Source of the DNA: Bombardia bombarda
Lineage: Eukaryota > Ascomycota > Sordariomycetes > Sordariales > Lasiosphaeriaceae
Assembly: GCA_030512295.1 (NCBI GenBank)
Contig: JAULSR010000006.1
Coordinates: 620,001 to 684,000 of the forward strand
Reading direction: 5' to 3'
Length of the DNA: 64,000 nucleotides
Shown: positions 1 to 12,419 of the stretch, one piece after another
How positions within the stretch are numbered: the first letter of the stretch is position 1
How the letters are laid out: each line of letters begins with the position of its first letter
Program-made: the position numbers and the translations under genes
Notes under the pieces: generated by a model
The model's input: only the letters and a program-made list of their open reading frames with translations
The model's database searches: none
Told to the model about the DNA's origin: nothing

Positions 1-2071
1 TCATCCTCCACCTCCATCTGGCCCGATGCATCTTCCCAGCACTCGGACGATACCATATCCAACTCCTCCCAATCCCAATCCGACTCCGAATCCCTCTCGG
101 TCGCCTCTTCGCAATCCTCTGTCAGCTCGATCGGAAGCTCCTGCGAACAAAGCGCCTGCGAATTGGCAGCTAAGCTCATCGACCCTTGGCAGAAGCAGCA
201 GCAACATGTACAGCAGACGCAGGCCGAGCTCCCTCTGGAATTGCGACAAAACCCCAGACGGACCTCGAGCTCTGCGACTTCTCGAACCGGATGCCCTCCG
301 ACTCTAGTGCGGCAAGCCGACCGAAAGGTTAACTTTGTCGATAATCTCGTTGGTAAGAGGATTCGCGCTCGCTGTGATGGGGGACGCATGCTCAATAACA
401 TATCCAGATTCATCCACTCATGTCGTTGAGGCTATCTGGCCAACATCGTCAGTTATTCCACGGAATGAGATTGGAAACAATACCGTATTGCCGTTGCGCC
501 ACTTTATCCAAGAGACGCTGCGCCGGTCGCGGTCCAGCTATTCCACTTTGCAGGTGGCTCTCTATTATTTGATACTGATCAAGCCCCACGTGCCGGATCA
601 TGACTTCACCATGGAGCAGCCCGACGACTGCTATGTAAGCCAAGCCATTCAATGCGGCCGTCGCATGTTCCTCGCAGCCTTGATTCTGGCTTCGAAGTAC
701 CTGCAAGACCGCAACTACTCGGCCCGTGCATGGAGTAAGATATCTGGACTTAATGTTTTGGAGATCAACCAGAACGAGATCGCCTTTCTTCTGGCGGTCA
801 ACTGGAAGCTCCATATTACAGATGACGTTTACACTCGATGGACCGACTGCATGATGCGCTTTACTCCATCGCAACCCCCGTCTCCCGGTGGCGCTAGCCA
901 GCGCCTTTACGAACGACAATGCGAGGATTTCCGAACCATCATTTTGAACTTGACCCCTGAGCTGGACAATCTTACCGAATTGGCTCTTTGGGCGCCGACA
1001 CAGAACCCTGTTCCGGAAGTCATCCCTCGGTCTCTCTTCAACCTTTCCAACGAACGTCTATGTTCATTTGGGTACGATGGCGAACTTCCCTCGGCGCCCA
1101 GATCCCACGGCGCCCCCTTTGTTATGGAACCCTCGCTGGCTGCCACGTATACCCCTAGCCGTCCACCTCCGGCTTTGGGTCTTTTGCCAACCCCACGCCT
1201 GACCCCTCAATCCGTTGGATTCAGCACTCCTGCAGTGAGTGCTGCGTCTTATCTACTTGGAAAAAGCTCCTCGATGAGCTTCGCTATGGCACAGTCCTCA
1301 ATCGCTTCCAACACTCAATGTCTCGATCGATGGTCACCATCGACAGTCTCTTCACCTCATCAATATCTCACTCGCCGTTCGTCACTCGCCAACACAGTCT
1401 CGACTGCGTCTTCGCCGGAATCGATGGTTTCGGATTCGTCTCGGGTTTCACGCTCTTCCTCCATTTCTTCTGCTTCATCGGTTAGCGCGCCGTCAATCAA
1501 ATTGGATGTTCTGGCGCGATGCCGGTCTGCGAAGCTATGCAGTGAGAGATTCAGTCTGAGACCAACCATTGCTTCGGTCCCCGAAGACTACGAAGAAAAC
1601 TGTTTGACTGCATCACCCGAGCCATACACTGGCTTGATGGGTAAGGACTTTTGCGATGTGTCAATGGAGACTCTGTTGGCACGCAGGCAGCGGGAGATAG
1701 ACGATGCGGCGCGGGCTCTTCAAGATCTGCAGCGCCATGGTGTCAGCCACTCGACCAACGCACGGGTGAAGATTGGCTCCAAGCGGAGTCGCCCTCTGTC
1801 GACGGGCATCTCTCTGCAAGAGAACGTGCGCGAGCTTCTTGCCGGACGTCACTTAAACAATGAACCCTTGTGGTCAGACATGTTGGTTCAACGGCCGCGC
1901 GCTGATCATACCGTGCATTCTCAGCAGATGGCTGTCCCCACCTCTATGCGAGGGCGCAGCAAGCGAGTTTGCTGCTCGACAGAGGCGAATGAGCCCCTCA
2001 TCATCTCATCACTTCATCCTGCCATGGGCGGAGCTGGGGGGCCTGGGATGTGGCAAGGGATTCTCAACTGA
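1..2071 (+). CDS. Pcl5-like Pho85-type cyclin, 5' partial
   Basis: This is a cyclin-box protein of the fungal PCL group, regulatory partners of the Pho85/Cdk5-type kinase. Frame 1 is open from the window edge, Ser-rich, and reaches NFVDNLV. A 55-nt intron (353-407, GTAAGA..CAG) then joins it to DSSTHVVEAIWP, giving the continuous FVDxLVDSSTxxVEAIWP block typical of these proteins. The cyclin box follows (LRHFIQETLRRSRSSYSTLQ, then FLAALILASKYLQDRNYSARAWSKI). The C-terminal half is long, Ser/Pro-rich and low-complexity, with SP/TP sites that suit CDK phosphorylation. The stop is at 2069-2071. The start codon lies to the left of the window. The family call is from recognition of the conserved block; the exact paralogue (PCL5 or another PCL) is inferred. 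Confidence 0.85.
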
Positions 2072-5000
2072 ACCAAACGTACTACCCGTCTATCACACCC
2101 TCACACCCTAATGATACACATTGCGCCATTGGTATCTCACTACGCCATGGGTATCTTGCACTTGCACACACAATATCACTACCAACTTGTGAACATAATA
2201 CGATTTCCTTTGTTCGCTCCTGGAGGAGAGGAGAAGCCGTTTTGGCTGGTTTTTGATTGCAATAACCTTGGGGACATCTAGCTATAGACGGTCAGATGGC
2301 GTCCATGGCATGGGCAAAAAGCGCGTATTTTCTTTTGCATGCATTGTCCAGGATCCGGGGAAATGGCATTTGGGGGGAATCGGGGTTCAAATTTGCTGGC
2401 GATGGCAGGCATCGTCCTTTTGTAAGATGACAATGGTGACGGGGTGTTGATTTTCTTGTTACATGTTCAAACAGACGTTGAAAGACGGGAATTATTAGGA
2501 TCGTTGTATTGGGGCGGGGATTCAGGCAGCAGAGATGCTGGACAGGACCAAGACTAGTACCTTTTTGTGATTCAAAAAGGGGGTCAGACGGTTTGGCCAG
2601 CTACGCCCCCTCTTGCTGATACTTCATTCCATGCCTGAGGCTCATTCACATGGAGTTTTTAAGCTACAGGTACTTTTAGGGCAGCTTTCCGGACCCGGCC
2701 AAGTAGGACAGACCATTGGGGGACTCCTTACCTGTGCTGGATCCGAACAGACGCCGGAATCTAAGGATCAATCTACCTAGGACAGATGAGATATACAGTG
2801 GATTCGATGGTCTATCTAGCCAGACGCAAACGAACCAGCTACCAGCTGGCACTGCAGACACCTCTGTCATATCTAAAGAAAGTCGAAATCGTCGTCGTCG
2901 TTTGTCGTTCCGAATAAAGTTTGAGCTGTTACGCGCAGTTTACAAAGCCACTCTGCCTTGGATTGAATTGGTGATGCGATCAACTCTGCGAGTGCGAAAT
3001 GTGGAAAGAGTGGATGTCAAATGTCGACGAACCGCGCCCGCCGAATTGGACTTGAACCGGCGCCTGAGTACCTACCTATCTGGGATGTTCCAGCAAGGCT
3101 CTGACCATACGATGACCGAATTACTTGCTACAGGCGGTGGGTGATATGCTATCCTGATGATGATGGCTTGGTAAATATTAATATTGTTGCTTTCTTGCGT
3201 TCCTTGCCGTCTTACTCTCCTGTTTTTCTTTTTCACTTTTGATCCGATCCTGACGATGATGGATATTGCTAACTGCTCACTAAAATCTGAGAAAAAACAA
3301 TATCCCAACTCGAGCAAGCCTGAATGTCAAAATGGAGCCGCTTATCTGTTGATTTTGTGTTTACTGACCTGTAGTGACCTATGGGACCCCTTTTTCATCG
3401 CTCTCAGCGGGCGCCAGGATTATCCCGCTTGGGTTTTACCGCCCCTTTCTCCGATTAACCAGATCTACGCAGTCACCAGGATACATAAAGCAAAGACCCA
3501 GCTACTATTGGTATGTACTATATCCTTCTTCTTTTGCTTAGGGGGTATGTGTGTGTTTGGTGATGCCGAGCAACCACCACCACACCACGCGACACGCGAC
3601 TGGTTGTGCTGCCGCCGCCGCCGCCCGCCGTGTGAGTCATACCCCCTTGATCCGCCCGCCCGCCAGCAAACCTTTTTTTCTCCCTCTTCGTGATTCCTCT
3701 CACCTCACCTCACATTACGCTACAGGGGAGACTACTAGGCTGGGCGAAGACAAGAACAAACAGCCTGTTTGCTACACGCGACCAGTAGCACGCAGGCAAG
3801 CAAGGAAGCATGCATGCCGCCGTTTCCCTACGTACGTACTTGATTGTTGGGTCCGGGTGAGTATTTTTGGTAGTGTAGACGGATGAGGTGACAACCAGCA
3901 CAGTACAGTAACGCATAGTTTCTCTTTGTTCTTGTCTTTGCCCCGCCTCATACTCCCAGTGGCGATGTGCTCTTTTTCATGGTGTTTGGTTGGTCAGGAG
4001 CAGGAGTCAGAGGAGAGACAAGTGCCCTGTGTTTTCTTTTTGCCAAGATTCACGACGGCTTCGTTCAAGGTGTTGTTGCTGCCGTACGTGCAAGACCAAC
4101 CAACGACCTCTCACTCCTTGGGAGGTGGAGTTTCGTGTACTGTTTGACCTGCTCAACCTTGTTTCGCTTCCACCAGCATTGTACCGTGTAGACTATATAC
4201 TATGCTGTACAAGTCCTTGTAGTGTTACCTCATACATGACGGGCTGGTGCCCTTCACTAATCCTGTGCTACTGTGATTTCCGAGTGTATACTATCTGGCT
4301 GCTACACCATACTATACATTACACAGGGGTCTGAGAATGGGAGGCAATCGAAGGAGCGAACGAGCTATACCTCATCCATCACACCGTCTTGTCCTTGTTT
4401 CTTGTCTGGCGAGCTGGGACGCTTGTGCATATACAGAGAGGCATCTAGACGCCATCGCCTTCCCCAATCGGTTGGCCGAGCGGGAACGGGAAGCAATCAA
4501 CCGGCAAAGACAGAAGTTTGGGAGCTATGAGTCTCGAGACTACAGAGCCTAAACTAGTATGGAAAGACAATGATAGTTTGCAGACAGGGGTTTCTGGGAG
4601 ATACTGCTGTATAGTTGTATATCTTAGTTCTGCTGTTCATCCTGGTTTAGTGGGCCTTGGAGGTGACGTCTTGAGGGAGAATGAGTCTTCTAGTAGTATG
4701 GAATCACAAGTCTGGTGTGACAATACTGAGAATATCGCTCACTGGGCGGATCAAGCGTCAAGTTGACTACCTGCTTACCCGCCCACCTGCCGTGCGAGAG
4801 ATACAGGTCTGTCATCTACGTCACATGTCCAAGGTTGGGTGTCGCGTAGAATAAACGTTTATGAAGTACAGAGTCAGGTCAGGCAGCAGCCGTGCGAATG
4901 AGAAGTCATCGGGTAGCATCTGGATGGCCAACGGCGATGGCAAGCATCCTCTCTGCTCTCTGTCTCTGTACGCATGGGTGGGTTGGGATAGTCATAGGAC

Positions 5001-5515
5001 TAGGTGTATACGTATCCTTAGGACTGTTATAAGTTTCCTATTTGTTGGTACTGTGAATGCTGGAGTGACGAGCAACAGGCTGGCGGCATGGAGAATGAGA
5101 CCCAATCAGGACGCGCTGGGGTGCGAAGGCGGCCGTTTCATTGGCGCATCGGGGCTACAAGAGGCTGCAATCAAGCCGCCTGCCGCGATCAGATTGTCTC
5201 GTCCGTGGGCTGTTTCAGATGGAAGGAGCAAGCAGGAGCGAGCAAGGCAGGAGCGAGCAAGGTAGGAGCGAGCAAGGCAGGAGCGAGCAAGGCAGGAGCA
5301 GGCAGAGGAACGCGGGTGGTCTGTGCTCTGTGGTCACCAGCGCTCGTGATGTTGGACGTCGCTGCCCTATCGTCCCAAGACAAGGCCTTGTCAGCACAGT
5401 GCCGTACCTGCCTTTCCTAGGTAGGGTGCGCGGAAATAATAGGACGACGACAAAGAAGTCAGATCGCTAGTTCGGCGCCTCCGGTCGCGCTTCCTTTGTC
5501 CTTGTTCTGCTAACC
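2072..5515. other. Intergenic region, 3.4 kb, cyclin to SOG2-like gene
   Basis: No coding frame here has the conservation features or intron structure of a gene. Several frames of 60-170 codons are open on both strands but have skewed, low-information composition (for example CT-rich stretches near 3500-3700). It probably holds the cyclin 3' end and the promoter and leader of the SOG2-like gene. A 15-bp minisatellite lies at 5234-5308. Confidence 0.5.
5234..5308. repeat. 15-bp minisatellite, about 4.5 copies
   Basis: Tandem copies of AGGAGCGAGCAAGGC start at 5234, 5249, 5264 and 5279, with one C-to-T variant at the end of the second copy and a decayed fifth copy. It lies about 200 bp upstream of the SOG2-like start codon, so copy number could vary among strains in a promoter or leader. 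Confidence 0.85.
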
Positions 5516-8312
5516 ATGTCCATGTCAATGCCGGGCAGGCAGCAGCGGCTGCTGACCTCTAGGCGATTGCAGAATGACAGCTCGCCCATCTCCCTGGCCC
5601 ACGTCATTACCTTGGTGCGCGATGAGAGGAAGAGGGCCATCGGCGACGAAGAGAGCCGGGTGGCTGCTGATGGTGGGGATGGCGGTTTGAAGGCCGGCAT
5701 CACCCTGAACCTAGTGCGCCAAAACATCCCCGCCCTGCCCGACGAGGTGGTTGACATATTGCGTGATGGCGTCGAGCGGTATGTCTACCTTCCTAGTGCC
5801 TTACCTGTTTTTAAGACATCTCATGTCAACAACGTCTCTATTGCTTAAACTTTGTGCAATTTAAAAATGTTTTGATGATCTTCTGTGCTGCGCTAACAAC
5901 GCCCACCTCTGCCGTTCTGCCTCTCCAGCCTAGCGCTTTCCCACAATGCGCTTGCATCGCTGCCGGATCGCTTTTCGCTATGCCTCTCGCTGCGCTACCT
6001 GGCGGCGAGAAACAACGGCTTCGAGGTGTTTCCCTTGCCGGTAATTTGTTGACCTCGACCCCTATTCCCTCCCCTTCCCCCCCCCCCCCCTTTTTTTTTT
6101 TTTTTTTTTGCTCCTAGACCGCGGCTGATAGGCATCGCACAGCTCTGTCAACTCGCTTCGCTCGAGTTCTTGGATCTGAGGCAAAACACACTCAAGGAGC
6201 TACCTCCTGAGATTGCCAAGATGACATCGCTCAAGGTGTTTGCTGTTCAGGACAACTGTATCGAGACCTTACCACTCGGCCTGGCGCATATGACTTCGTT
6301 GAAAGACCTGAGACTGGAGGGAAATCCAATCAGGTCTCCCCCCAAAGAAATCCTTCAGGTGCAACTGAGTGTGTCCCCGAACGGTCCTCAGTCGGAGCAA
6401 GTTATTGCACTGGCAGTGACGGATCAAATCAAGAAGTACCTAGCCCAGCGCCTTAGTGCCCAAGCCGCCGAGGCCACTCCCGAGCCTGAGGGCGGCGACG
6501 ATAAATCGAGCGAGGGCGCCGATACGCCGCGCTTGCCAGCACGGCGTCCTGCCGGTGGCCGATTTCCTATCCGGGTCAGGGGATCTGACGTCTCGTCCTC
6601 ACCAGTATCACGGTCTCCGTCGCAGTCTAGACCCCCCATTATTCCCCGCCGCTCCCATTTTCGGGGTTACTCTCAATACAATACCTCTTCAACTAAGAAG
6701 TCAGGCATTATACCCTTGACTATGGGAAGATCTACCGAGAGTCTGCGAAGCAATCCAGAGCCATCAAGGCCATCGCTGGATGAACAGCGTTCTGAAAGCC
6801 GATTGTTACGTAGCCGGCCAACCGCCGCCGCCCTTTTGGAAGGCGAGCCGCAATCCGAGGCCGAAGGGAGGCCAAAACTTAACCGCTTTGGCAACCACCT
6901 TCGTGGATTTAGCTACAGCGGCGGCCTCACCCTTACAAATCCCTTCAGTCCCGAGGACCCGTCGCTACAACGGCCGCTCTACGTCCGTGAACTTTCTGCG
7001 CTACCAGTACGCAGATACGGGTCTCAGGCTCACGATCCGGTCCTAGAGGTTTCCAAGGGAATCCTCTACTCTATTTACCAGATCCACCTGGGCGTTCAGA
7101 CATTGATGAGCCTTACGAACGACGGAAGCACCAAACGGTCCAGCCTGGAGATGGTCTTCTATAATACTAGCAGACACTTTGAAGAGCTTGAGCAAGCAAT
7201 TCAGGATTTCGACCTGTGCGCTGGGACTCGGAGTGCGGCGCGAGAGCATGATGGGATGCAAAGGGCCTACACGACTCTTATCCACGCTTATGTCCATATA
7301 TGCTCGAGACTGATCAACAGCGTCGATCTCCTTGTAGACAATGGAGACCAGAGATACATGCGAACATTCGTCATGCTTGTATACCACAGCATCATGGAGC
7401 TTCGCGTGGCCATGTCGGGCTGGCTCTCAGCCGAGTCTAATCCTCCAGCTGCTGATGTTCCTCCTCCAACAACCAGGGCTCCTTCTCGGGCCGCCGCTGC
7501 GCCTCCATCACAGCAGCCGCTTCCCGGCGGTCGAGTAGGATTCAGCGCCAGGAAGCCAAGGAACAATGCTCCCAAACCCATCATGCAAGTCAAGACAGAC
7601 ATTCCCTACACGGGGGGCGCCCGGCCCGTAACGACGCCAGCCTCCACGGCAACTCCCCCCTCGGACGACTCCTTCACCTCAGCCGTCTCCTCTCCCATCG
7701 TCACCGCAACCACCACCACTTCCGGCCGGCAGCAGCAGCAGCAGCAGCAACAGAAGCAGCAAAGCATAGACCCGGCAGTAAGCAGCGACGCGGACAGGGA
7801 GTTTGAGCGCTTCTTCGTCACGCTCAGAAACGCCTCGGAGCTAATCCTACGCACCCTGCCGGGCCTCAACGCCCTCTTCACGGGCAGCTTGGGCAAGGCC
7901 CGCGTGCGCGACGAGGCCCAGAAGTGGGAGCTGCTCCTGGCCAGGTGCGCCGACGTCATGTATCTGGCGGATCTGCTTAGGGACCGGCTGTCGGCGCTCC
8001 GGCTGCGCGACCCGGGCCTGGTGGGCGCGCGGTCGCCCTTTTGGGCCTTGTGCAATCACCTGTTTTGCTCGTGGGCGGAGCTGGGCGACAGCATCAAGCT
8101 CGCGCTCGTGGAGAAGCTCGTGCATCTTCCAAACGACACGGTCGAGGGGCTGCGCCAGATATCGAGGAGCATGAAGGAGAGTATTGATTTGATGGTTGTT
8201 GTGCGCAGGCAGGCGGCCGCGGGGAGTATCAGTAGCAGTATTGGTGGAGTTGGTGGGAGTGGGAGTGGGAGGGGCGGCTTGGGCAGTCCTCGTCCACCTC
8301 TCCATGCGCAGC

Positions 8313-8353
<41 letters not shown>

Positions 8354-8422
8354 GTGCCGCTTCCGATGACGCCGCAGAGCGCGGCGCTGGGGCCGGCGTT
8401 TCGAGCCACGAAGCCGTCTTGA
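5516..8422 (+). CDS. SOG2: SOG2-like leucine-rich-repeat protein (RAM pathway)
   Basis: Leucine-rich-repeat scaffold of the RAM network (Cbk1/Mob2 NDR-kinase module) that controls polarity, cell separation and hyphal morphogenesis. Exons are 5516-5778, 5929-6040 and 6143-8422, giving 884 residues. The second intron uses the acceptor at 6142 rather than the nearer AG at 6117, because only the former keeps frame and gives an unbroken repeat (NNGFEVFPLP-LCQLASLEFLDL). LRRs span about residues 63-190. A SOG2-type region starts near residue 424 (VLEVSKGILYSIYQIHLG) and runs to about 830. A (CAG)n tract near 7731-7760 and a (CAA)n tract at 8309-8353 both encode polyglutamine. The start is the first of three in-frame ATGs (5516, 5522, 5528). 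Family call is confident; the RAM role is inferred from yeast. Confidence 0.87.
6077..6109 (+). repeat. C14-T19 homopolymer tract inside intron 2
   Basis: A run of 14 C followed by 19 T lies in the second SOG2-like intron, upstream of the chosen acceptor. It forms an extreme polypyrimidine tract and is prone to length error in sequencing and replication. Confidence 0.9.
8309..8353 (+). repeat. (CAA)n microsatellite coding polyglutamine
   Basis: One CAG followed by about 14 CAA codons encodes roughly 15 glutamines near the C-terminus of the SOG2-like protein. Length variation would be in frame and tolerated. Confidence 0.9.
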
Positions 8423-9126
8423 GGGCTGGGTGCTTTCTTTCTTTTCCCGCCAAGTTCGCGGGCGATAGTGGTTCAGGATGGAGGATCTTGGTGAACACGT
8501 ATGATATCCAGATGGAAAGAGCAAGCGTTGCTATTATTTTGATTTTATTTCTTCTCGTTGTGTTTGCGGAGCTCTGGCATGGGCGAAAATACACCATATA
8601 GGACGATATGTACTGCTTTTCTTCTCACTATTCTACATTATCTGAAAGTACGTAGGAGCCCAACTGGACCAACTGCCTCTTTTTACAAACCGGTACTAGG
8701 TATGTACGTATACGTACGGCAGGTTTTGGCGGCTCGGTTAAGGGTATCAGGTCGGGCGGGATATGGTCAAATTATAGGCACACGGATTATGCGCAATGTG
8801 GAGGCTCTGGTGGTTGGTCGGTCGGTAGGACAGTTTATTATCACCGATAATGGGAAAATACAATCACGAATCTTATGGACAAATATGCCGGCCCAGTCGG
8901 CAGCTTTCGCCGATACTGACACGTAATAATGATGTTGGGATTAAGACGAACAAAATAAAAGACCATGAAAGTAGATAGCCAACCAGCCTCCTATGTTAAT
9001 ATGTACTAAACAGCAACATACAACGAGCCGAGCGCTAACGCGCGCACATAACAAGTTCGCCTGTTTAGCTAGTCTGGGTTTGCTGCATTATTCATATCAT
9101 CTCTCAAGCTCCCCCTTTTCTTTCAC
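8423..9126. other. Convergent intergenic region
   Basis: Lies between the 3' ends of the SOG2-like gene (+) and the phosphopantothenate-cysteine ligase gene (-). I see only AT-richer 3' flank sequence and no gene. Confidence 0.5.
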
Positions 9127-11191
9127 TTACCTCGCAAGCTGCGCCTTTTCTTCCACCCGCTTCTCGTATGCCTGGATATACTCGGTATGCAGATCCTTTA
9201 CGGCAGGGATAATCAGGCTCTCAATTTCCGTCTCGGGCTCACCCTCTGGCAAGCTCTCGGGATCAAGCGGCTCATCGCTCTGCTCTACGGGGACTTCCTC
9301 TTTGTCTGTTACAGCTTTGCTGCTGTGAACGGGCAGCCGGATCCAAACGTCGGATTTTCCGGGGGCAACGAAGACCTACAATATTGTTGTTAGTTTATTT
9401 ACCGTCCTCCCCAAACTATTGAGATATGGCTTGCATGTTTGCTGCATAGAAAGTGGAGAGAGAAGGGGGATGCTGCGTAACTTACGACTTCCCACTTGCG
9501 CGTGGACCTGTAAAGAGAGAAATTGCAAACATGTGTCAGTAATCAAATCAAAATACTTCCATCAGATGATAGAAATAGAGGGAGAAGCGGTGAAACATAC
9601 AGCAAGTTCCCAATGACCAGATGATGCTGATACCGATCGAGTGAGTACCGCGCCTTGTGCACCAGGATGGACGGGTCCGTCTCCAGCTTGAAAGAGACAA
9701 TCATGCCCTGGGGGGACCAGCCCTCGACCAGATTCTTGAGAAACTTGGGGACGGGGTCCAGATCCACGATGAGCCGCTTACTCCGCGGAACGGCGGGCGA
9801 CGAGTCGAAATTGTCGAACATCTCTTCTTCTTCTGCCGCGACGGCTGTGGTGGTGGCGCCCTTAGCTTTCTGCACAGCATCGGCCGCGTCTGTGCTCTGG
9901 ATCTTGTGCTCCGACATGCGGTCGGGCTAGGGTGATGGTTCAAGTCAGCTAAAGCCAGCTGTTGCTGCTGGGGTGCGGGGTGCGGGAACAAGAAAAATAA
10001 CAGGATGATATGGAATGAGATGACAGAGAGAAATGGACGAGGAGAAAGAAAGAGAGGAGGGCGGGGATCAGACTCACCGGCACAAAAAAGTCGCTGACAG
10101 CAGCCGCCAGGTAGAACAAACCCTGCGGACCGAGGGGGCTCATCAGCCTCGCTATGCTGCGCAGCTCGTGGAGGTAGTCGGAGATGTTGACAAAGGGCAG
10201 GACAAGCAGCATGTTGCGATCACGGGCATCGCGGTACTTGCGCAGCACGTGCAGCATCTTTGCCGCGTCCTCGTCCCGGGCAACGACGCTGCCGTCGGAC
10301 CCCTCTTTCAAAAAGTCGAGAAAACAATCTGTCGAGTGACTGTAGTGGCGCGAGAACGGCAAGAGAGAGAATTGGCGATGTCTATTGTCGGCATACCATA
10401 CTCACGACGAGTCGGTCAGTGACGACGAACGAAACACGACCATCACTTCATATCACATCGGGCTCCCCCCTTACCCCGGGCCACCAGCTAGACATGATGG
10501 AAACACTGCTGGGCGGGATTGGAATGGGAGTTACGCACAGGAATATAACGGCGTATCCTGCTTCCAGAAAGTACTCGGCGCTCGTCTATCAGAGATTGAC
10601 GAGTAAGCATTTATCTACGATAAACATGAACAAAGCAAAGTAAAAGTAAGAAAAAACTTACAGCACCACGAGTACCAGCGGAGAAGTTGTCGATGAAGCG
10701 CACCGTTTGCTTCTCTTCAAACACCTTCTGTCAGCTAACATGAACAATCCCCCCGACAAAGGGGTAATGCGTAGTAGCATGGTTGTGGCAGACATACCAA
10801 GCGGCACTGTTGTGCCTCCCGAGGTGACGAGGACGAGTCGCCTGCCAGCAGCAGCATGATAGTTGATAAAGTCCTGTGCGAGGGCTACGTGCTTGGGCAG
10901 GTCCTTTGGCGGTGGGTTGGCGCCGAAGTAGTTGTCCTCGTCTGAGATGGCCGCGGCCAAGCTGGCAGCTGCGGCTTCGGGGCCGACGCTAGATGGCGAC
11001 ATACTGGCCGAGACTGAGGAGGTTCTACTGGATGCAGATGAGAAGATGGACTCGGACGGTGATAATGGAGGGGTAGTGGTAGTGGTGGTGAAGTGAAAGG
11101 AGAGGGTGAGAGAAGGGGCTGGAGATGGCTGTTGGAGAAGGGCTTCTTCTCCTGCCTCTAATGGGCTTGTGTCCATCTGCCTAGTTGCCAT
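9127..11191 (-). CDS. CAB2: Phosphopantothenate-cysteine ligase
   Basis: Second step of coenzyme A synthesis: ligates cysteine to 4'-phosphopantothenate. Seven exons read on the minus strand: 11191-10798, 10714-10662, 10585-10539, 10381-10078, 9926-9601, 9507-9486 and 9375-9127, giving 464 residues. Phases agree throughout and rebuild the hallmarks LVTSGGTTVPLEKQTVRFID, NFSAGTRGATSAEYFLEAGY, SRHYSHSTDCFLDFL, YLAAAVSDFFVP, RMSEHKIQS and the C-terminal VFVAPGKSDVW block. The third intron starts at GTGCGT so that IFL joins HRQFSLLPFSRHYS. The N-terminal 70 or so residues are Ser/Thr-rich and variable, which is usual in fungi. It is a single-domain eukaryotic enzyme (PPCS/Cab2 type), not the bacterial CoaBC fusion. 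Confidence 0.92.
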
Positions 11192-12419
11192 TGTGTCTCA
11201 TGTGAGCTCTTGGCTGTCATGAGAATCATGACGGGCAAGCCGAGGAAGAGAAACAAGGAAGAGAAACACCGGGCGGAACAAGACAGGATACTATATGCTG
11301 GTAGTGGGAATGACTCGGAAACGGGCTTCCGGTTGGAGCCGAGCCCTGACTAACCTCGAAATGATGGCTTCAAGACGTCTATTTGACCGTCTTGTTGTTA
11401 GTCTTGGTCAATGGGTCTGTCAGCTCTCTCGGTGCTGCTTACCCCTCGGAGTAATCCGTTAGAGGATGTTTGCGCGCAATTTGGTTGAAATGCGCGTATT
11501 ATTGTCTTCGCCCAAAAGAAGAGTCAGCAGTACTTTAGATGTGATGCGTAATTTACTGTCCTGTATAAGAAGCTGTAGTTCAGGTTGCAGATGCAAGTGT
11601 CTTGGTGCTGGGAATAAGAACATGGCGTGTTGTTGGGGTGCGTCACTTTCGGGCGGGCTAAGCATTGAATCGATCGGTGGAGTCCTCCCATAGGTCTAGA
11701 TTGCGGGGAACTGCAGCAAGGAAGGGAGGGTTGAGGCATGGGGTACGGAGTGCGACCCTGTATTCGTACACTAAAAAAAAGGTGAGCGCAAAAGGTACCG
11801 AGGTATTTCTTTCACCCTAGTAACTCGAGAACAGGCGTTGCCCTTTACCTACCCCTTTCGCCCCTGGCTGGTTCGGACCAAGGGGATGCATGTTGCCCCT
11901 TTTTGTCGAGCCCCTTCTGTTTGCACCCACTCAAGCCATCACAGACATATACACAGTAGCGCCTGCAATGATCATGTCATGGTATTACCGTGCGCTTTCA
12001 CCCCTCTGCCTCAAGCTGGGGTACAAAGAATTGTCATTAAGAAATATAAAATAACGATTCCCCTAAGGTATGATGGTGTCTATCCTCAACGTCGAAAATG
12101 ATATTCCGCCAAACCCCTTGCCGTGAGTTGAGATGACGACGCACCGACAAGATGTCGATTAGATGCAAACGCACTTGTAACTTGTAAACGTGAGATTGAC
12201 CTACAACCATCGTACAACATCAGATAATATGCTGCAACCTCTTGCCTCTATACCTCTTGCCTCTGTACCTCCACTCTATACCTAAAACGCCTGTCTAGAT
12301 TTATATGATGCGCCGTTTGTCTCTATGCGAGACAACATTAAGGGTAGGAGGAGTTTGGACTCGCGCAAAATATTAAGGCCCGGTTCCACCAAACTGTCAA
12401 TCGACCGACCACCAGCAGA
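11192..12419. other. Intergenic region upstream of CAB2, downstream of MRS2
   Basis: Contains the promoter side of the minus-strand CAB2 gene and the 3' flank of the minus-strand MRS2 gene. No supported gene. Open frames up to 87 codons lack recognisable features. Confidence 0.5.

Noticed and set aside
3045..3065. Minus-strand GGTTCAAGTCC, a perfect B box
   Set aside because: The flanking T stem does not pair (GCCGG against CCAAT) and no anticodon arm or acceptor stem is found upstream.
4471..4490. GTTGGCCGAGCGGGAACGG looks like the D-arm/A box of a tRNA-Leu or -Ser
   Set aside because: No T arm (GGTTCRANTCC), anticodon arm or oligo-T terminator follows at the right distance.
6116..6117. 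Nearest AG after the C/T tract as acceptor of SOG2-like intron 2
   Set aside because: It breaks the reading frame; the AG at 6141-6142 keeps phase and gives a seamless leucine-rich repeat.
7847..8597. Minus-strand frames with poly-Leu, poly-Cys and poly-Val runs
   Set aside because: They are the antisense readings of the (CAA)n polyglutamine tract of the SOG2-like gene.
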